A stretch of 64,000 nucleotides of DNA from Hyphomicrobiales bacterium (GTDB taxonomy: Bacteria > Pseudomonadota > Alphaproteobacteria > Rhizobiales > HXMU1428-3): NCBI GenBank assembly GCA_021775425.1, contig JAJFHX010000003.1, positions 1-64,000 on the forward strand. The letters are read 5' to 3'. A program made the translations under genes and the position numbers. Positions 9,129 to 17,660 of this stretch are shown here, piece after piece; the first letter of the stretch is position 1, and the number at the start of each line of letters is the position of its first letter. The notes beneath the pieces were generated by a model. The model did not search any database, was not told the origin of the DNA, and was given only the letters and a program-made list of their open reading frames with translations.

Positions 9129-12100
9129 AGGACAAACCATGACGATCGCGAGTGTAGCCGAGAATACTGAATGGAAACCAAACGCACAGACGTTCGAACA
9201 TTCCATCACATGGGAAGATGACGTCTGGCGTGTTGATCCGTTCGATGTTGAAGAGGTGCACAAAACTGCCCGTGTCAAATTCAATGAAATACTCGATAGC
9301 GTCACCCTCGCCCCGCACCGTGTCCAGTCACGCATCATGCTGTTTCATGGGCAGTCAGGTGCTGGCAAAACTCACCTCATTCGGGCGCTGCGCACCTCAT
9401 CACACCTGACACGGCGGGCTTATTTTGGCTACGCACAAATGACACCAGATGTCACCAATTACGCGGATTATTATCTGCGCCGCCTGATTAACGCACTGGA
9501 AAAACCTTATGACCCGGTTGATTTTGGCGAGAGCGGTCTGGTGCGCATGTCCAACCGACTCGTCACCGAAGCTGAGTTAATCAGTGAAGACCAAATCGAA
9601 GAACTACGGGAAGGCGAGTTCAGCACAGACGAGCTGAGCGAACTGATCATCGAAATGGCTGATGATATTGTCTCCTCCCATCCCTTTATAGAAGAAGACC
9701 TCGACGCCATTCTGGTGCGCGCGCTGCTATATTTACAACGCAATGACCCCCGCATTGACCAGCGCGTGCGCCAGTTTTTATACGGTACAGCTCTCACCGA
9801 TCGCAGCCAGCAGATGGTACCGGCTCTTGAATCCAAAATATCCCAGGACCGCGCCTTCGAACTCATTGAATCAATTGGCAAAATTACATATGCCACGGAA
9901 GGATCACCATTAGTTTTCTGCATCGATCAGGTTGAAGATCTGCGCTTTTATGATGAACCAGAAGAACGTTTCCAGAAAGCGATCAGAGATCTTATCCAGA
10001 TCGCCAATCGCGTTTCATCATCCATCATCCTTATCTCTTGCCTTGATGATTTCTATTTCCAGATGCGCCAGTTTCTGCCGCAAAGTTTTATCGACAGGAT
10101 TGAAAAAACCGAACCCGTCCTGCTGGGTGAAATGTGCAGCGCTGATGAAGCCCGCATGATCCTGAACCGCCGCATCAGTCAGGCATTTAATAAACAAAAA
10201 GATGCAATCGGCACCCCGCCCCGGGCCGAAGATATTTTTGGTGAAAGCTTCTTTCATGAAGTTGCCGGCCTGCCAACAAGACGTTTGCTCGAAGCATCAC
10301 AAACCAGATGGCTTGAATTATCTGGCGAAAAACCGGTGGCAAAAGAAGAGCAGACCCCGCAAAATAACGCGGCGGCAAACTATAACCCGCAAAAACTCAG
10401 CCATGCCACCGTCTCACCACTGGTTGAAGCGCGGCAGGTCGCAGCAGAAGACCTCAATCAGCTCTGGGAAAAGTTCACCTATGACCACACGCCTGAAATA
10501 CCGGCTGAAGAAGGCGAGTTGATGAGCGTGCTTGCTAGTGCTCTGGTGCTGGCAAAAGATGAGTGCGAGCAAGGCACAGAAATCGAAGTCGAACCCATCG
10601 GCTGGATTGAGGAAGTTTCTGCTGTTGATGTGATCGTCAGTCATGGAACAGGGCAAAAGGAAAGTTCCCGCCTCTTTATGTGCAACCGCTCCAGTCAGGG
10701 TGGTGGTTTAAGACGGCAGATGGAGCGTGTCATGGCCTCGACACAAGGGCGCAAACCTGTTGTCCTGAGAGCAAGTGATTTTCCGCCCAACGCCAAAAGC
10801 TCAACCGCACAAGCCGTGCGCCAATATCTGCAAAATGGCGGCAATCGTCTTGTCATCCCGATTTATGAATGGGAGCGGATGATCATGGTTAAGGACTTCC
10901 GTGAGCGTTATCATAAAGAACCAAGCATCAAAGCCTGGACCCATTCCGTCAGACCATTAAGGGACCTGCCATCGGTGCGCATGCTGCTTGGCCTCTCGCA
11001 CGGCGAAGATGGCAGCTCAACAACCATGCATAATCAGCTAACCGGCGGCGCCATTTCACCAAGCCTAGAACTGATCGAAGACAGTGAAGACGAATTAAGC
11101 ACAGATCATGAAACCGGATCATCAGCGATCATGGATCAGGTGATGGCGCAGGTCGACAGGTTAGAAGCTCTGGACAATTCTGATCTGCCCCCGGGCATGA
11201 CACCCGGCATTTTGAAACTTGGCCACGCCATGCGCAACCCGTCAGATTTAACCAATCTTGAAACCAGCCTCCTTAAAAGACATGCTGCTGTTCTTGGTGG
11301 TTCCGGTTCCGGTAAAACCACATTGGCTTTATCAATGATTGAGCAATTGCTGATGCAGGACATCCCCGCCGTTCTGATCGACCGCAAGGGTGACCTGTGT
11401 TCCTATGCCAACAGTGATGTCTGGCAGGATGACCCGAACGACACTGAAGAACGCCGCGCCCAAAAGGCATATTTGCGCGAACATACTGATATTGCGGTTT
11501 ACACACCTGGCCGCACATCCGGTCGGCCAATTTCAATCACCCTTCTACCGCAAGGCATGGCAGACCTGCCAGATCATGAACAACTGGAACTGGCCAATAT
11601 GTCAGCCGCCGCCCTTGGTGAAATGCTTCATCTTGGCATTTCCCCAACCCACCAGCGCTACAGTGGCATTCTCTCCGTGGCGTTAAAATTGCTGGGTGAA
11701 TTTGCCAGAAAAGAAGTGACCCTGACAGATCTCATCACCTTTATGGATGAAGAAGAATCTGAGTTAACAGAAGTCATCTCACGCATGGACCCGAACGGCC
11801 GGTTAAGGAAAGACCTTGTCGCGCAGCTTGATAGCCTCAGCCACCGCAACTTTGCCCTTTTTGACGGCGCCGGCGAGTCGATGTCAATGGATGCGTTTTT
11901 GGGTCGTGATAAACACAAAAAACAAGGCAAAACCAAACTCTCTATAATTTACACCGGCTTTTTGGGTGACAATGAAAACATCCTCTTCTGGGTCGCTCAG
12001 TTCCTTTCAGAAGCACTGCGTTTCTGCCAGCGCAACCCCTCTGATGATCTGCAGGCCATGGTGATGTTTGACGAAGCGGATTTATACATCCCAGCCAATT

Positions 12101-12492
12101 CAAAACCGGCCACAAAAGAACCATTGGAAAGCCTTCTTAAACGAGCCCGCTCAGCCGGTATGGGTTTGATGCTGGCCACCCAGAGCCCGGGCGATCTGGA
12201 CTATAAATCAAGAGATCAGATCACCTCCTGGTTCATTGGCAAAGTTAGAGAAGATACCGCACTTAGAAAACTACGTGCCGCATTCTCAAGCGACAGCGGC
12301 ATAGACCCGGCACTTGTGTTGCCGAACCAGAAAGTCGGTGAATTCCACCTCATTCAGGAAGGCGCAGTCAAAGCGATTAAATCACAAAGGTCGCTTGTTC
12401 AGGCCGATCAGGTTCCATTTGACCGGATTGAAGAACTGGGCCGCGAAACCCTCGGCAAAGACCCAAGCAGCCAGATCGGCTTTAAGTTTTAG
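9121..12492 (+). CDS. large two-module ATPase: AAA-type N-terminal domain and HerA-like C-terminal domain
   Basis: About 1123 residues. Module one (roughly 45-400) has Walker A GQSGAGKTH near 77-85, Walker B VFCIDQVED near 265, and a sensor-like IILISCLDD, resembling Orc/Cdc6- or STAND-type AAA ATPases. A middle region (about 485-640) of unknown fold follows. Module two (about 700-1100) has Walker A GGSGSGKTT near 725, Walker B MVMFDEADLYIP near 983, and LMLATQSPGDLD, which together mark the HerA/FtsK group of DNA-translocating ATPases. ATG 9121 overlaps the upstream stop. ATG 9139 has the better ribosome site (AAAGGA, seven bases away) and may be the real start. HerA ATPases act in DNA repair, DNA pumping or phage defence; which applies here is unknown. 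Confidence 0.75.
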   Translation: MSKGQTMTIASVAENTEWKPNAQTFEHSITWEDDVWRVDPFDVEEVHKTARVKFNEILDSVTLAPHRVQSRIMLFHGQSGAGKTHLIRALRTSSHLTRRAYFGYAQMTPDVTNYADYYLRRLINALEKPYDPVDFGESGLVRMSNRLVTEAELISEDQIEELREGEFSTDELSELIIEMADDIVSSHPFIEEDLDAILVRALLYLQRNDPRIDQRVRQFLYGTALTDRSQQMVPALESKISQDRAFELIESIGKITYATEGSPLVFCIDQVEDLRFYDEPEERFQKAIRDLIQIANRVSSSIILISCLDDFYFQMRQFLPQSFIDRIEKTEPVLLGEMCSADEARMILNRRISQAFNKQKDAIGTPPRAEDIFGESFFHEVAGLPTRRLLEASQTRWLELSGEKPVAKEEQTPQNNAAANYNPQKLSHATVSPLVEARQVAAEDLNQLWEKFTYDHTPEIPAEEGELMSVLASALVLAKDECEQGTEIEVEPIGWIEEVSAVDVIVSHGTGQKESSRLFMCNRSSQGGGLRRQMERVMASTQGRKPVVLRASDFPPNAKSSTAQAVRQYLQNGGNRLVIPIYEWERMIMVKDFRERYHKEPSIKAWTHSVRPLRDLPSVRMLLGLSHGEDGSSTTMHNQLTGGAISPSLELIEDSEDELSTDHETGSSAIMDQVMAQVDRLEALDNSDLPPGMTPGILKLGHAMRNPSDLTNLETSLLKRHAAVLGGSGSGKTTLALSMIEQLLMQDIPAVLIDRKGDLCSYANSDVWQDDPNDTEERRAQKAYLREHTDIAVYTPGRTSGRPISITLLPQGMADLPDHEQLELANMSAAALGEMLHLGISPTHQRYSGILSVALKLLGEFARKEVTLTDLITFMDEEESELTEVISRMDPNGRLRKDLVAQLDSLSHRNFALFDGAGESMSMDAFLGRDKHKKQGKTKLSIIYTGFLGDNENILFWVAQFLSEALRFCQRNPSDDLQAMVMFDEADLYIPANSKPATKEPLESLLKRARSAGMGLMLATQSPGDLDYKSRDQITSWFIGKVREDTALRKLRAAFSSDSGIDPALVLPNQKVGEFHLIQEGAVKAIKSQRSLVQADQVPFDRIEELGRETLGKDPSSQIGFKF

Positions 12493-12501
12493 ATTTTTTA
12501 A

Positions 12502-12532
12502 ACTCACGGCAGTTAAAACGACTGCCGTGAGT
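12502..12532 (+). terminator. stem-loop after the AAA-HerA gene
   Basis: A perfect 12-base-pair stem, ACTCACGGCAGT with ACTGCCGTGAGT around a seven-base loop, begins ten bases after the ATPase stop. No strong T-run follows, so it may be a Rho-independent terminator of modest strength or a 3'-end stabiliser. It supports the two-gene unit being its own transcript, separate from cobG. Confidence 0.55.
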
Positions 12533-12576
12533 ATCATTTATAAAACCTATACTGAATGAGAACATTTCACACTCTA

Positions 12577-12636
12577 AACGACGACGTCGTACCAGGGGCG
12601 GATGCCATGTGGGCATCTGAAGCCCCATTAAAAAGA
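12577..12636 (+). repeat. dispersed hairpin repeat, cluster 1 (single copy)
   Basis: One full copy of the dispersed hairpin family. The leader ACGACGTCGTACCA precedes outer arm GGGGC (12595-12599), inner arm GGATGC, loop CATGTGG, inner arm GCATC, the unpaired TGAA, and outer arm GCCCC (12622-12626), then ATTAAAA. It lies between the ATPase gene and cobG on the plus strand. Confidence 0.8.
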
Positions 12637-12691
12637 TAACCCGTGAGATATAAAAATAGACCGCACATTTAAATATTGCTAATTCTGGCAC

Positions 12692-14062
12692 ATGGCAGAA
12701 TGTCCCGGCATATATAAATTATCAGAAATGAAAGACGGCCTCCTGGCGCGGTTGCGCATCCCGGGCGGCACGCTCTCATCTGATCAGGCACGTTGTCTCG
12801 CCGTTGCCGCAAAAAATTTCGGCAATGGCACGATAGACATAACAAACAGAGCCAATCTGCAATTGCGCGGCATTAAACCGAACAAGCAAACAAAGCTGAT
12901 TGACTATTTGCAAAAGCATAAACTCGCCCCGGCAACGCCGGAATACGACCGTTTAAGAAACATCACCATTGATCCCCTTTCCGGGCTGGTCGAAGAAAAG
13001 GTTGATTGCAGGCCGCTGGCGAAGGAACTGGAACAACGCCTCAAAACCTTAAATTCACCTGAGCAGTTTTCCCCCAAACTCTCGATTATTATTGATGGTG
13101 GTGGGCCGACAAATATCAGCGCTCTGCCCCATGATTTTGCTTTTAAAGCAACAATGACAGTGCCGGCGACCTCAAAAAATCAATCACAAACCGAAGACCT
13201 GTATTTCAGATTTATACTTTGCGGTGAGCTGACAGAGCTGTTGATTGAAAGAGACCACCTCGTCAGTACAGTTCTGCAGTTTTTAGAAAATCTACGCGAA
13301 GGTAGTGAGCCAAAAGGACAAGGCTCTGCGGGCAAAAAAACGGTACATATTGATCAGTTAAGGGAAGATCAATCAAAGAACATAAGACCAAAAACCTTGT
13401 TGAACAATATGTCCCATGCAGAACTGACGAAACTGCTGCTCACAGATATATCGACCATTCGTAAACAAGCGAAAAGTAATTCCAAAAAAAAACCGGCTGA
13501 GCAAAAATTGAACAGACCGGAGTACATCACGCAGCAAAAAAGTGATGAATTCTTTGTTGTAAATCTGGTCAGCCCTACTTCAAGGCTGCAGTATTATCAG
13601 CTTCAGGGGCTGGCAGAACTGGCTGATGAGTTTGGCCGGGGCGAGTTGCGCCTCACAAGCTGGCAGGCAATGATGCTCCCTTATATAAAAGAGAAAAATC
13701 TCGATAAAGTCTGGGAGCGCAGCGAAGCCATGGCATTACTGACCCAGCAATCAGAGCAGAACCTGCAAATCATCTCCTGTATTGGCAGCGAAGGTTGTAT
13801 CTATGGCAATTTTGAAACGAGATTAAACAGTTTGAACATGCGTGAAAGTCTGACAGATCTGGTTTCTCTCAACCCGGTAAGTATTCATCTTTCAGCATGC
13901 GAAAAAGGTTGCGCCACACGGCAAAAGACCGATTATCTGATCATGCAAAAACGTGGCAGTGATCAGTTGACCCTGCATCTCAATGCAGCGCCAACAACAA
14001 AAAATCCTGGCAAACCGATCCAGCAAGACCAGATTATTAAAGAGCTGAAAAAGCTGATCTAG
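12692..14062 (+). CDS. cobG: precorrin-3B synthase
   Basis: Oxygen-dependent enzyme that hydroxylates precorrin-3A and prepares ring contraction in aerobic cobalamin synthesis; cytosolic. At 456 residues it belongs to the sulfite/nitrite reductase ferredoxin-half-domain family. The N terminus (GIYKLSEMKDGLLARLRIPGG) and NRANLQLRGI are typical of CobG. The C-terminal half carries the iron-sulfur cysteines in SCIGSEGCIYGN and HLSACEKGCATR. It opens a cob cluster but is separated from cobH by 433 bases of hairpin repeats. The region around 240-270 is lysine-rich and less conserved. A nitrite/sulfite reductase is the main alternative, but the context argues for CobG. Confidence 0.85.
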   Translation: MAECPGIYKLSEMKDGLLARLRIPGGTLSSDQARCLAVAAKNFGNGTIDITNRANLQLRGIKPNKQTKLIDYLQKHKLAPATPEYDRLRNITIDPLSGLVEEKVDCRPLAKELEQRLKTLNSPEQFSPKLSIIIDGGGPTNISALPHDFAFKATMTVPATSKNQSQTEDLYFRFILCGELTELLIERDHLVSTVLQFLENLREGSEPKGQGSAGKKTVHIDQLREDQSKNIRPKTLLNNMSHAELTKLLLTDISTIRKQAKSNSKKKPAEQKLNRPEYITQQKSDEFFVVNLVSPTSRLQYYQLQGLAELADEFGRGELRLTSWQAMMLPYIKEKNLDKVWERSEAMALLTQQSEQNLQIISCIGSEGCIYGNFETRLNSLNMRESLTDLVSLNPVSIHLSACEKGCATRQKTDYLIMQKRGSDQLTLHLNAAPTTKNPGKPIQQDQIIKELKKLI

Positions 14063-14211
14063 CCAGGTTTTATACTTTCGAGACACAAGAAAACTAAGCC
14101 TTGCACTTTCGAAATTGAAAGGCCATAACTGCTGCTTTAAATGATACAGCGCGCCGCCCAAAAGTGGTTCCCGGTTTTTGGAGTAACGGCTCGCAAGAGG
14201 AAAACAGCGTG
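14063..14211. other. cobG-cobH spacer before the repeat cluster
   Basis: With the repeat cluster that follows, this forms a 433-base gap between cobG and cobH. No gene is visible; the sequence has no obvious hairpin or ribosome site. Minus-strand open frames through it run into the repeats and look non-coding. Confidence 0.4.
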
Positions 14212-14488
14212 TAGCCCAAAACAACAACGGCGTACCAGGGGCGGATGCTTTGTGGGCATCCGAAGCCCCATTAAAGATGGAGTACAGCGCCGGATGCTTT
14301 GTGTGCATCCGAAGCCCCATTAAAGATGGAGTACAGCGCCGGTTGCTTGTGGGCAACCTGAAGGCGCATTAAAAACGGAGTACAGCGCCGGTTGCTAGTG
14401 GGCAACCTGAAGGCGCACTAAAAAAGTGGGCAACTGAAGCGCAAACATAAAGCGCGGTTGCTGGTGGGCAACTGAAGCGCAAACAAAA
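14212..14488 (+). repeat. dispersed hairpin repeats, cluster 2 (five full copies and a half unit)
   Basis: Tandem copies on the plus strand. The first (14238-14269) has outer arms GGGGC/GCCCC and inner arms GGATGC/GCATCC. The second mixes GCGCC with GCCCC and so has lost its outer pairing. The third and fourth have GCGCC/GGCGC with GGTTGC/GCAACC. A 3' half unit (GTGGGCAACTGAAGCGC) follows, then a fifth copy with GCGC/GCGC. Leaders GGAGTACAGC or CGTACCAGG precede the full copies. The array ends eight bases before the cobH start, so it must lie in the cobG-cobH transcript if the two are co-transcribed. Confidence 0.85.
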
Positions 14489-14495
14489 AGAACAA

Positions 14496-15125
14496 ATGAA
14501 TATGGATTACATTAAAGACGGGGCAGAAATTTATCAGCGTTCCTTTGCAACCATCCGCGCTGAAACCGACCTTTCTTCAATCCCCGATGATCTTGAAAAA
14601 GTCGTGGTAAGGATGGTCCATGCGGTGGGTGATACCGATCTGCCAAAGGACATAGCCTTTTCAGCGGATGTGCTGAAAAAGGGCCGTGCCGCGCTTGAAA
14701 CTGGCGCCCCGGTTTTATGCGATGCGATGATGGTTGCCAATGGCATCACCCGCGCGCGTCTTCCGGCCAATAATCAAGTCATATGCACACTGCATCATAA
14801 AGATGTGCCGGACCTTGCAAAAAATATCGGCAATACCAGAACCGCCGCCGCGCTTGAATTCTGGAGAAATGATTTAGAAGGCGCGGTCGTGGTCATCGGC
14901 AATGCGCCAACGGCACTTTTTAGATTATTGGAATTGCTGGACGAAGGCTGGCCAAAACCAGCCGCAATCCTTGGCCTGCCAGTTGGTTTCATTGGCGCAG
15001 CTGAATCAAAACAGGAGCTATGCGATAATTCCCGCGGCGTTCCCTTTCTCACTATAAAGGGAAGACGCGGCGGGTCGGCCATGGCGGTCGCAGCGTTAAA
15101 TGCCATCGCAAAGGAAAAAGAATAA
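14496..15125 (+). CDS. cobH: precorrin-8X methylmutase
   Basis: Moves the C11 methyl group to C12 of precorrin-8X, giving hydrogenobyrinate; cytosolic. The 209-residue length matches CobH/CbiC. The catalytic histidine is H42 in RMVHAVGDTDL, followed by the family segments CDAMMVANGITRARL and GAVVVIGNAPTALFRLLELL and the C-terminal GLPVGFIGAAESK. The stop is directly followed by the ATG of cobI. An ATG two codons inside (14502) is an equally possible start. Confidence 0.92.
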   Translation: MNMDYIKDGAEIYQRSFATIRAETDLSSIPDDLEKVVVRMVHAVGDTDLPKDIAFSADVLKKGRAALETGAPVLCDAMMVANGITRARLPANNQVICTLHHKDVPDLAKNIGNTRTAAALEFWRNDLEGAVVVIGNAPTALFRLLELLDEGWPKPAAILGLPVGFIGAAESKQELCDNSRGVPFLTIKGRRGGSAMAVAALNAIAKEKE

Positions 15126-15884
15126 ATGGCATTGCCGAACAAAAAAGAAAACAAGGCAACAGGCAAAGGCCGTCTGTTTGGCCTCGGTGTCGGGCCGGGT
15201 GACCCGGAGCTGGTCACTGTCAAAGCGCTGAAATTGCTTGAGCAGGCAGATATCGTTGCCTTCCCTTCAGCAACGGCGAGCGGCGGCAATGCCCGCAAAA
15301 CAATTGCCCCCTATTTAACAGCACATCATCAACTGATGCCGCTTGTCTATCCTGTCACAGCAGGGCCGGTGGCAGACACATCCGCCTATCAGCCGATCAT
15401 GAATAAATTCTATGATGATACGGCAAGAGAAATCGCCAATGAGTTAGAGAACAACAAAAACGTCGCCATCATATGCGCTGGTGATCCGTTTGTGTTCGGC
15501 TCGTATATGTACTGGCACGCCCGTCTTTCAGCAAACTATGATACAACGGTTGTGCCAGGCATCTCATCCATTCTGGCAGCACCCGTCCAGCTAGGTATGC
15601 CGCTCTGTCACCGTGAAGATGTTGTCTCGATCATACCGGCAACTTTAAATGAGCAACAGCTGGTAGAAAGGTTGCACCAATGCGGCAGCGCCGTCATCAT
15701 GAAACTGGGTCGAACTTTTCCAAAAGTCGTAAGAGCACTTGATCAGACAAACCTTCTCGATAATGCCTATTATGTCGAACGCGCAACAATGGAAAAACAA
15801 CGCATCTTGCCAGTCAGAGATGTGAACCCGGCAGAAGTGGCTTATTTTTCCGTCATCGTCATCCCCTGTGAAAAACCGGTTTAA
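15126..15884 (+). CDS. cobI: precorrin-2 C20-methyltransferase
   Basis: S-adenosylmethionine-dependent methyltransferase that converts precorrin-2 to precorrin-3A. At 252 residues it has the tetrapyrrole methylase fold: the N-terminal loop GLGVGPGDPELVTVKAL, the second motif ICAGDPFVFGSYMYW, and VVPGISSILAAP. Its ATG follows the cobH stop with no gap, and its stop lies three bases before cobJ, so the three genes form one coupled unit. Confidence 0.92.
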   Translation: MALPNKKENKATGKGRLFGLGVGPGDPELVTVKALKLLEQADIVAFPSATASGGNARKTIAPYLTAHHQLMPLVYPVTAGPVADTSAYQPIMNKFYDDTAREIANELENNKNVAIICAGDPFVFGSYMYWHARLSANYDTTVVPGISSILAAPVQLGMPLCHREDVVSIIPATLNEQQLVERLHQCGSAVIMKLGRTFPKVVRALDQTNLLDNAYYVERATMEKQRILPVRDVNPAEVAYFSVIVIPCEKPV

Positions 15885-15887
15885 TTC

Positions 15888-17555
15888 ATGCAGAAAATTG
15901 CGATCATCCTCCTGAATAACAAGGGCATTGAAACGGCCCGGAAAATTAAAACCAGATATGAAGACGCAGTGATCTGGGGCCTCGCTGGCCGGGTCATCGG
16001 GGCTGATCAGGAATTTGATGAAACCGGCAATCACCTTCGGGGTCTGTATCAAAATGGCGTCACCATTATCGGCCTGTGTGCCACGGGCATTCTTATCCGC
16101 GCATTAAGCCCGGTCCTCTCCAGCAAACAGAGCGAGCCACCATTACTCGCCATCTCGGATGATGGGGCTTTGGTCATCCCCTTATTAGGGGGGCTGACAG
16201 GCGCAAATGAAATGGCTCGCGAAATCAGCCGTTTAACGAAAGGCATACCCGCCATAACGGCCAGCGGTGCCCGCCATTTTGGTGTCCAGCTTGAAGCCCC
16301 GCCAGAGCAATATGCCCTCGCCAATAAAGGAGATGCCAAGAGGTTCACGTCTGACCTTTTGTCTGGCAGCAAAATTAAACTAGAGGGCAGTTGCGCCTGG
16401 CTTGAAGACAGTCAACTCCCATTTACTGAAAATGGTGATCGATTGATCAGACTAACCATTAAAGACGAAACACCTCCTGAAAACGGTTTGCTCTATCATC
16501 CAAAATTACTAATGGTTGAAATCACAGATAAAGAAACAACAGCAGAAGATATCACTCTCGGATGCAAATCACTTGGTTATAGTCCCCTTGCCATCGCAGC
16601 ACTGATTACCAGTGACAATGGCCCTGTCAATGCGGCAAAAACCATTGGCAAAAACCTTTCAATCCCGGTTCGTCTTGTGGATAATTTTGCAGATTTAAAA
16701 ATTGCGAAAAACAACAGGTTAGCAAAAGATCAGTTGCAGAATGCCAGCAGCCTTTCGATCATCGAATTGCAGGCCCCGCCAGAGCTGAAATATCTCGGCA
16801 AGTCGATTGGCAAAGTGACTGTTCTTGGCTTAGGGCCTGGCAAATCTGACTGGTTGACACCTGAAGTAAAATCAGCCCTTGAACAAGCCGAAATACTGGT
16901 TGGGTATCAAACCTATATTGATATGGTGCCGGTGCGCGAAGGCCAGCAACGACTGCCTTCTGATAACAGAGTTGAACTGGAGCGCGCGCGAGAAGCGCTG
17001 GACCTGGCCTTAAAGGGCCGCCATGTGGCTGTGGTTTCTTCAGGTGACCCGGGCATCTTCGCTATGGCCAGTGCCGTGATTGAAGCTCTGGATAAAGACC
17101 CTGTCAGATGGCAGACAATCGATTTTGAAGTGTTGCCCGGCCTTTCTGCCATGCAGGGCGCGGCTTCATTAGCCGGTGCACCGCTCGGCCATGACTTTGC
17201 TGTTATTTCCCTTTCTGATATCAGAAAACCTTTTGAAACCATAGAACAACGTCTCGTTGCCGCCGCCATTTCAGACATGGTGATTGCGATTTATAACCCG
17301 GCTTCGAGAACGCGCCGCAAGCAATTGAAAGAAATGAAGCAGATACTACTTGAGCAAAAAGAGTCTGATACACCCGTATTGCTGGCGAAAAATATCGGCC
17401 GTGAAGGGCAGGAGTTGCACTATTCGACATTAGCTGGCTTTGACCCTGATCTGGTAGACATGCGCACCTTACTGATTATTGGCTCCTCAAAAACAAGATT
17501 GATCAGCGGCCCAAACGGAACAAAACTGCTCTATACCCCGCGCTCTTATAATTAA
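15888..17555 (+). CDS. cobJ: CbiG-CobJ fusion: precorrin-3B C17-methyltransferase
   Basis: A 555-residue bifunctional-looking protein. Residues about 1-290 resemble CbiG: GLCATGILIRALSPVL, AISDDGALVIPLLGGLTGAN and, in the C-terminal CbiG part, GCKSLGYSPLAIAAL with SDNGPVNAAKTIG. Residues about 300-555 are a tetrapyrrole methylase of the CobJ/CbiH type: VTVLGLGPGKSDWLTPEV, VVSSGDPGIFAMAS, LPGLSAMQGAASLAGAPLGHDF and IYNPASRTRRKQL. CobJ methylates C17 and completes ring contraction; CbiG in the cobalt-early pathway opens the delta-lactone. Such fusions are known, but the lactonase half sits oddly beside the oxygen-dependent CobG. Confidence 0.88.
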   Translation: MQKIAIILLNNKGIETARKIKTRYEDAVIWGLAGRVIGADQEFDETGNHLRGLYQNGVTIIGLCATGILIRALSPVLSSKQSEPPLLAISDDGALVIPLLGGLTGANEMAREISRLTKGIPAITASGARHFGVQLEAPPEQYALANKGDAKRFTSDLLSGSKIKLEGSCAWLEDSQLPFTENGDRLIRLTIKDETPPENGLLYHPKLLMVEITDKETTAEDITLGCKSLGYSPLAIAALITSDNGPVNAAKTIGKNLSIPVRLVDNFADLKIAKNNRLAKDQLQNASSLSIIELQAPPELKYLGKSIGKVTVLGLGPGKSDWLTPEVKSALEQAEILVGYQTYIDMVPVREGQQRLPSDNRVELERAREALDLALKGRHVAVVSSGDPGIFAMASAVIEALDKDPVRWQTIDFEVLPGLSAMQGAASLAGAPLGHDFAVISLSDIRKPFETIEQRLVAAAISDMVIAIYNPASRTRRKQLKEMKQILLEQKESDTPVLLAKNIGREGQELHYSTLAGFDPDLVDMRTLLIIGSSKTRLISGPNGTKLLYTPRSYN

Positions 17556-17660
17556 GGGAATTGCCGATCTGGCGAAATGCGAGCAGCATAACCCCTTGAC
17601 ATGCAAAACCATAAAGGCACCATAGCTTCAAACAAATCTTAAATGGTCAGACAGGCAAGC

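Noticed and set aside
13892-14356. Minus-strand open frame through the hairpin repeat cluster, encoding repeated peptide-like segments
   Set aside because: The frame is a by-product of the repeats; similar peptides appear wherever clusters occur, with no ribosome site and with cobG coding on the other strand.
14212-14488. Repeat clusters as a CRISPR array
   Set aside because: Units are themselves palindromic, differ in arm sequence, are irregularly spaced and lack unique spacers of constant length; no cas genes are present.
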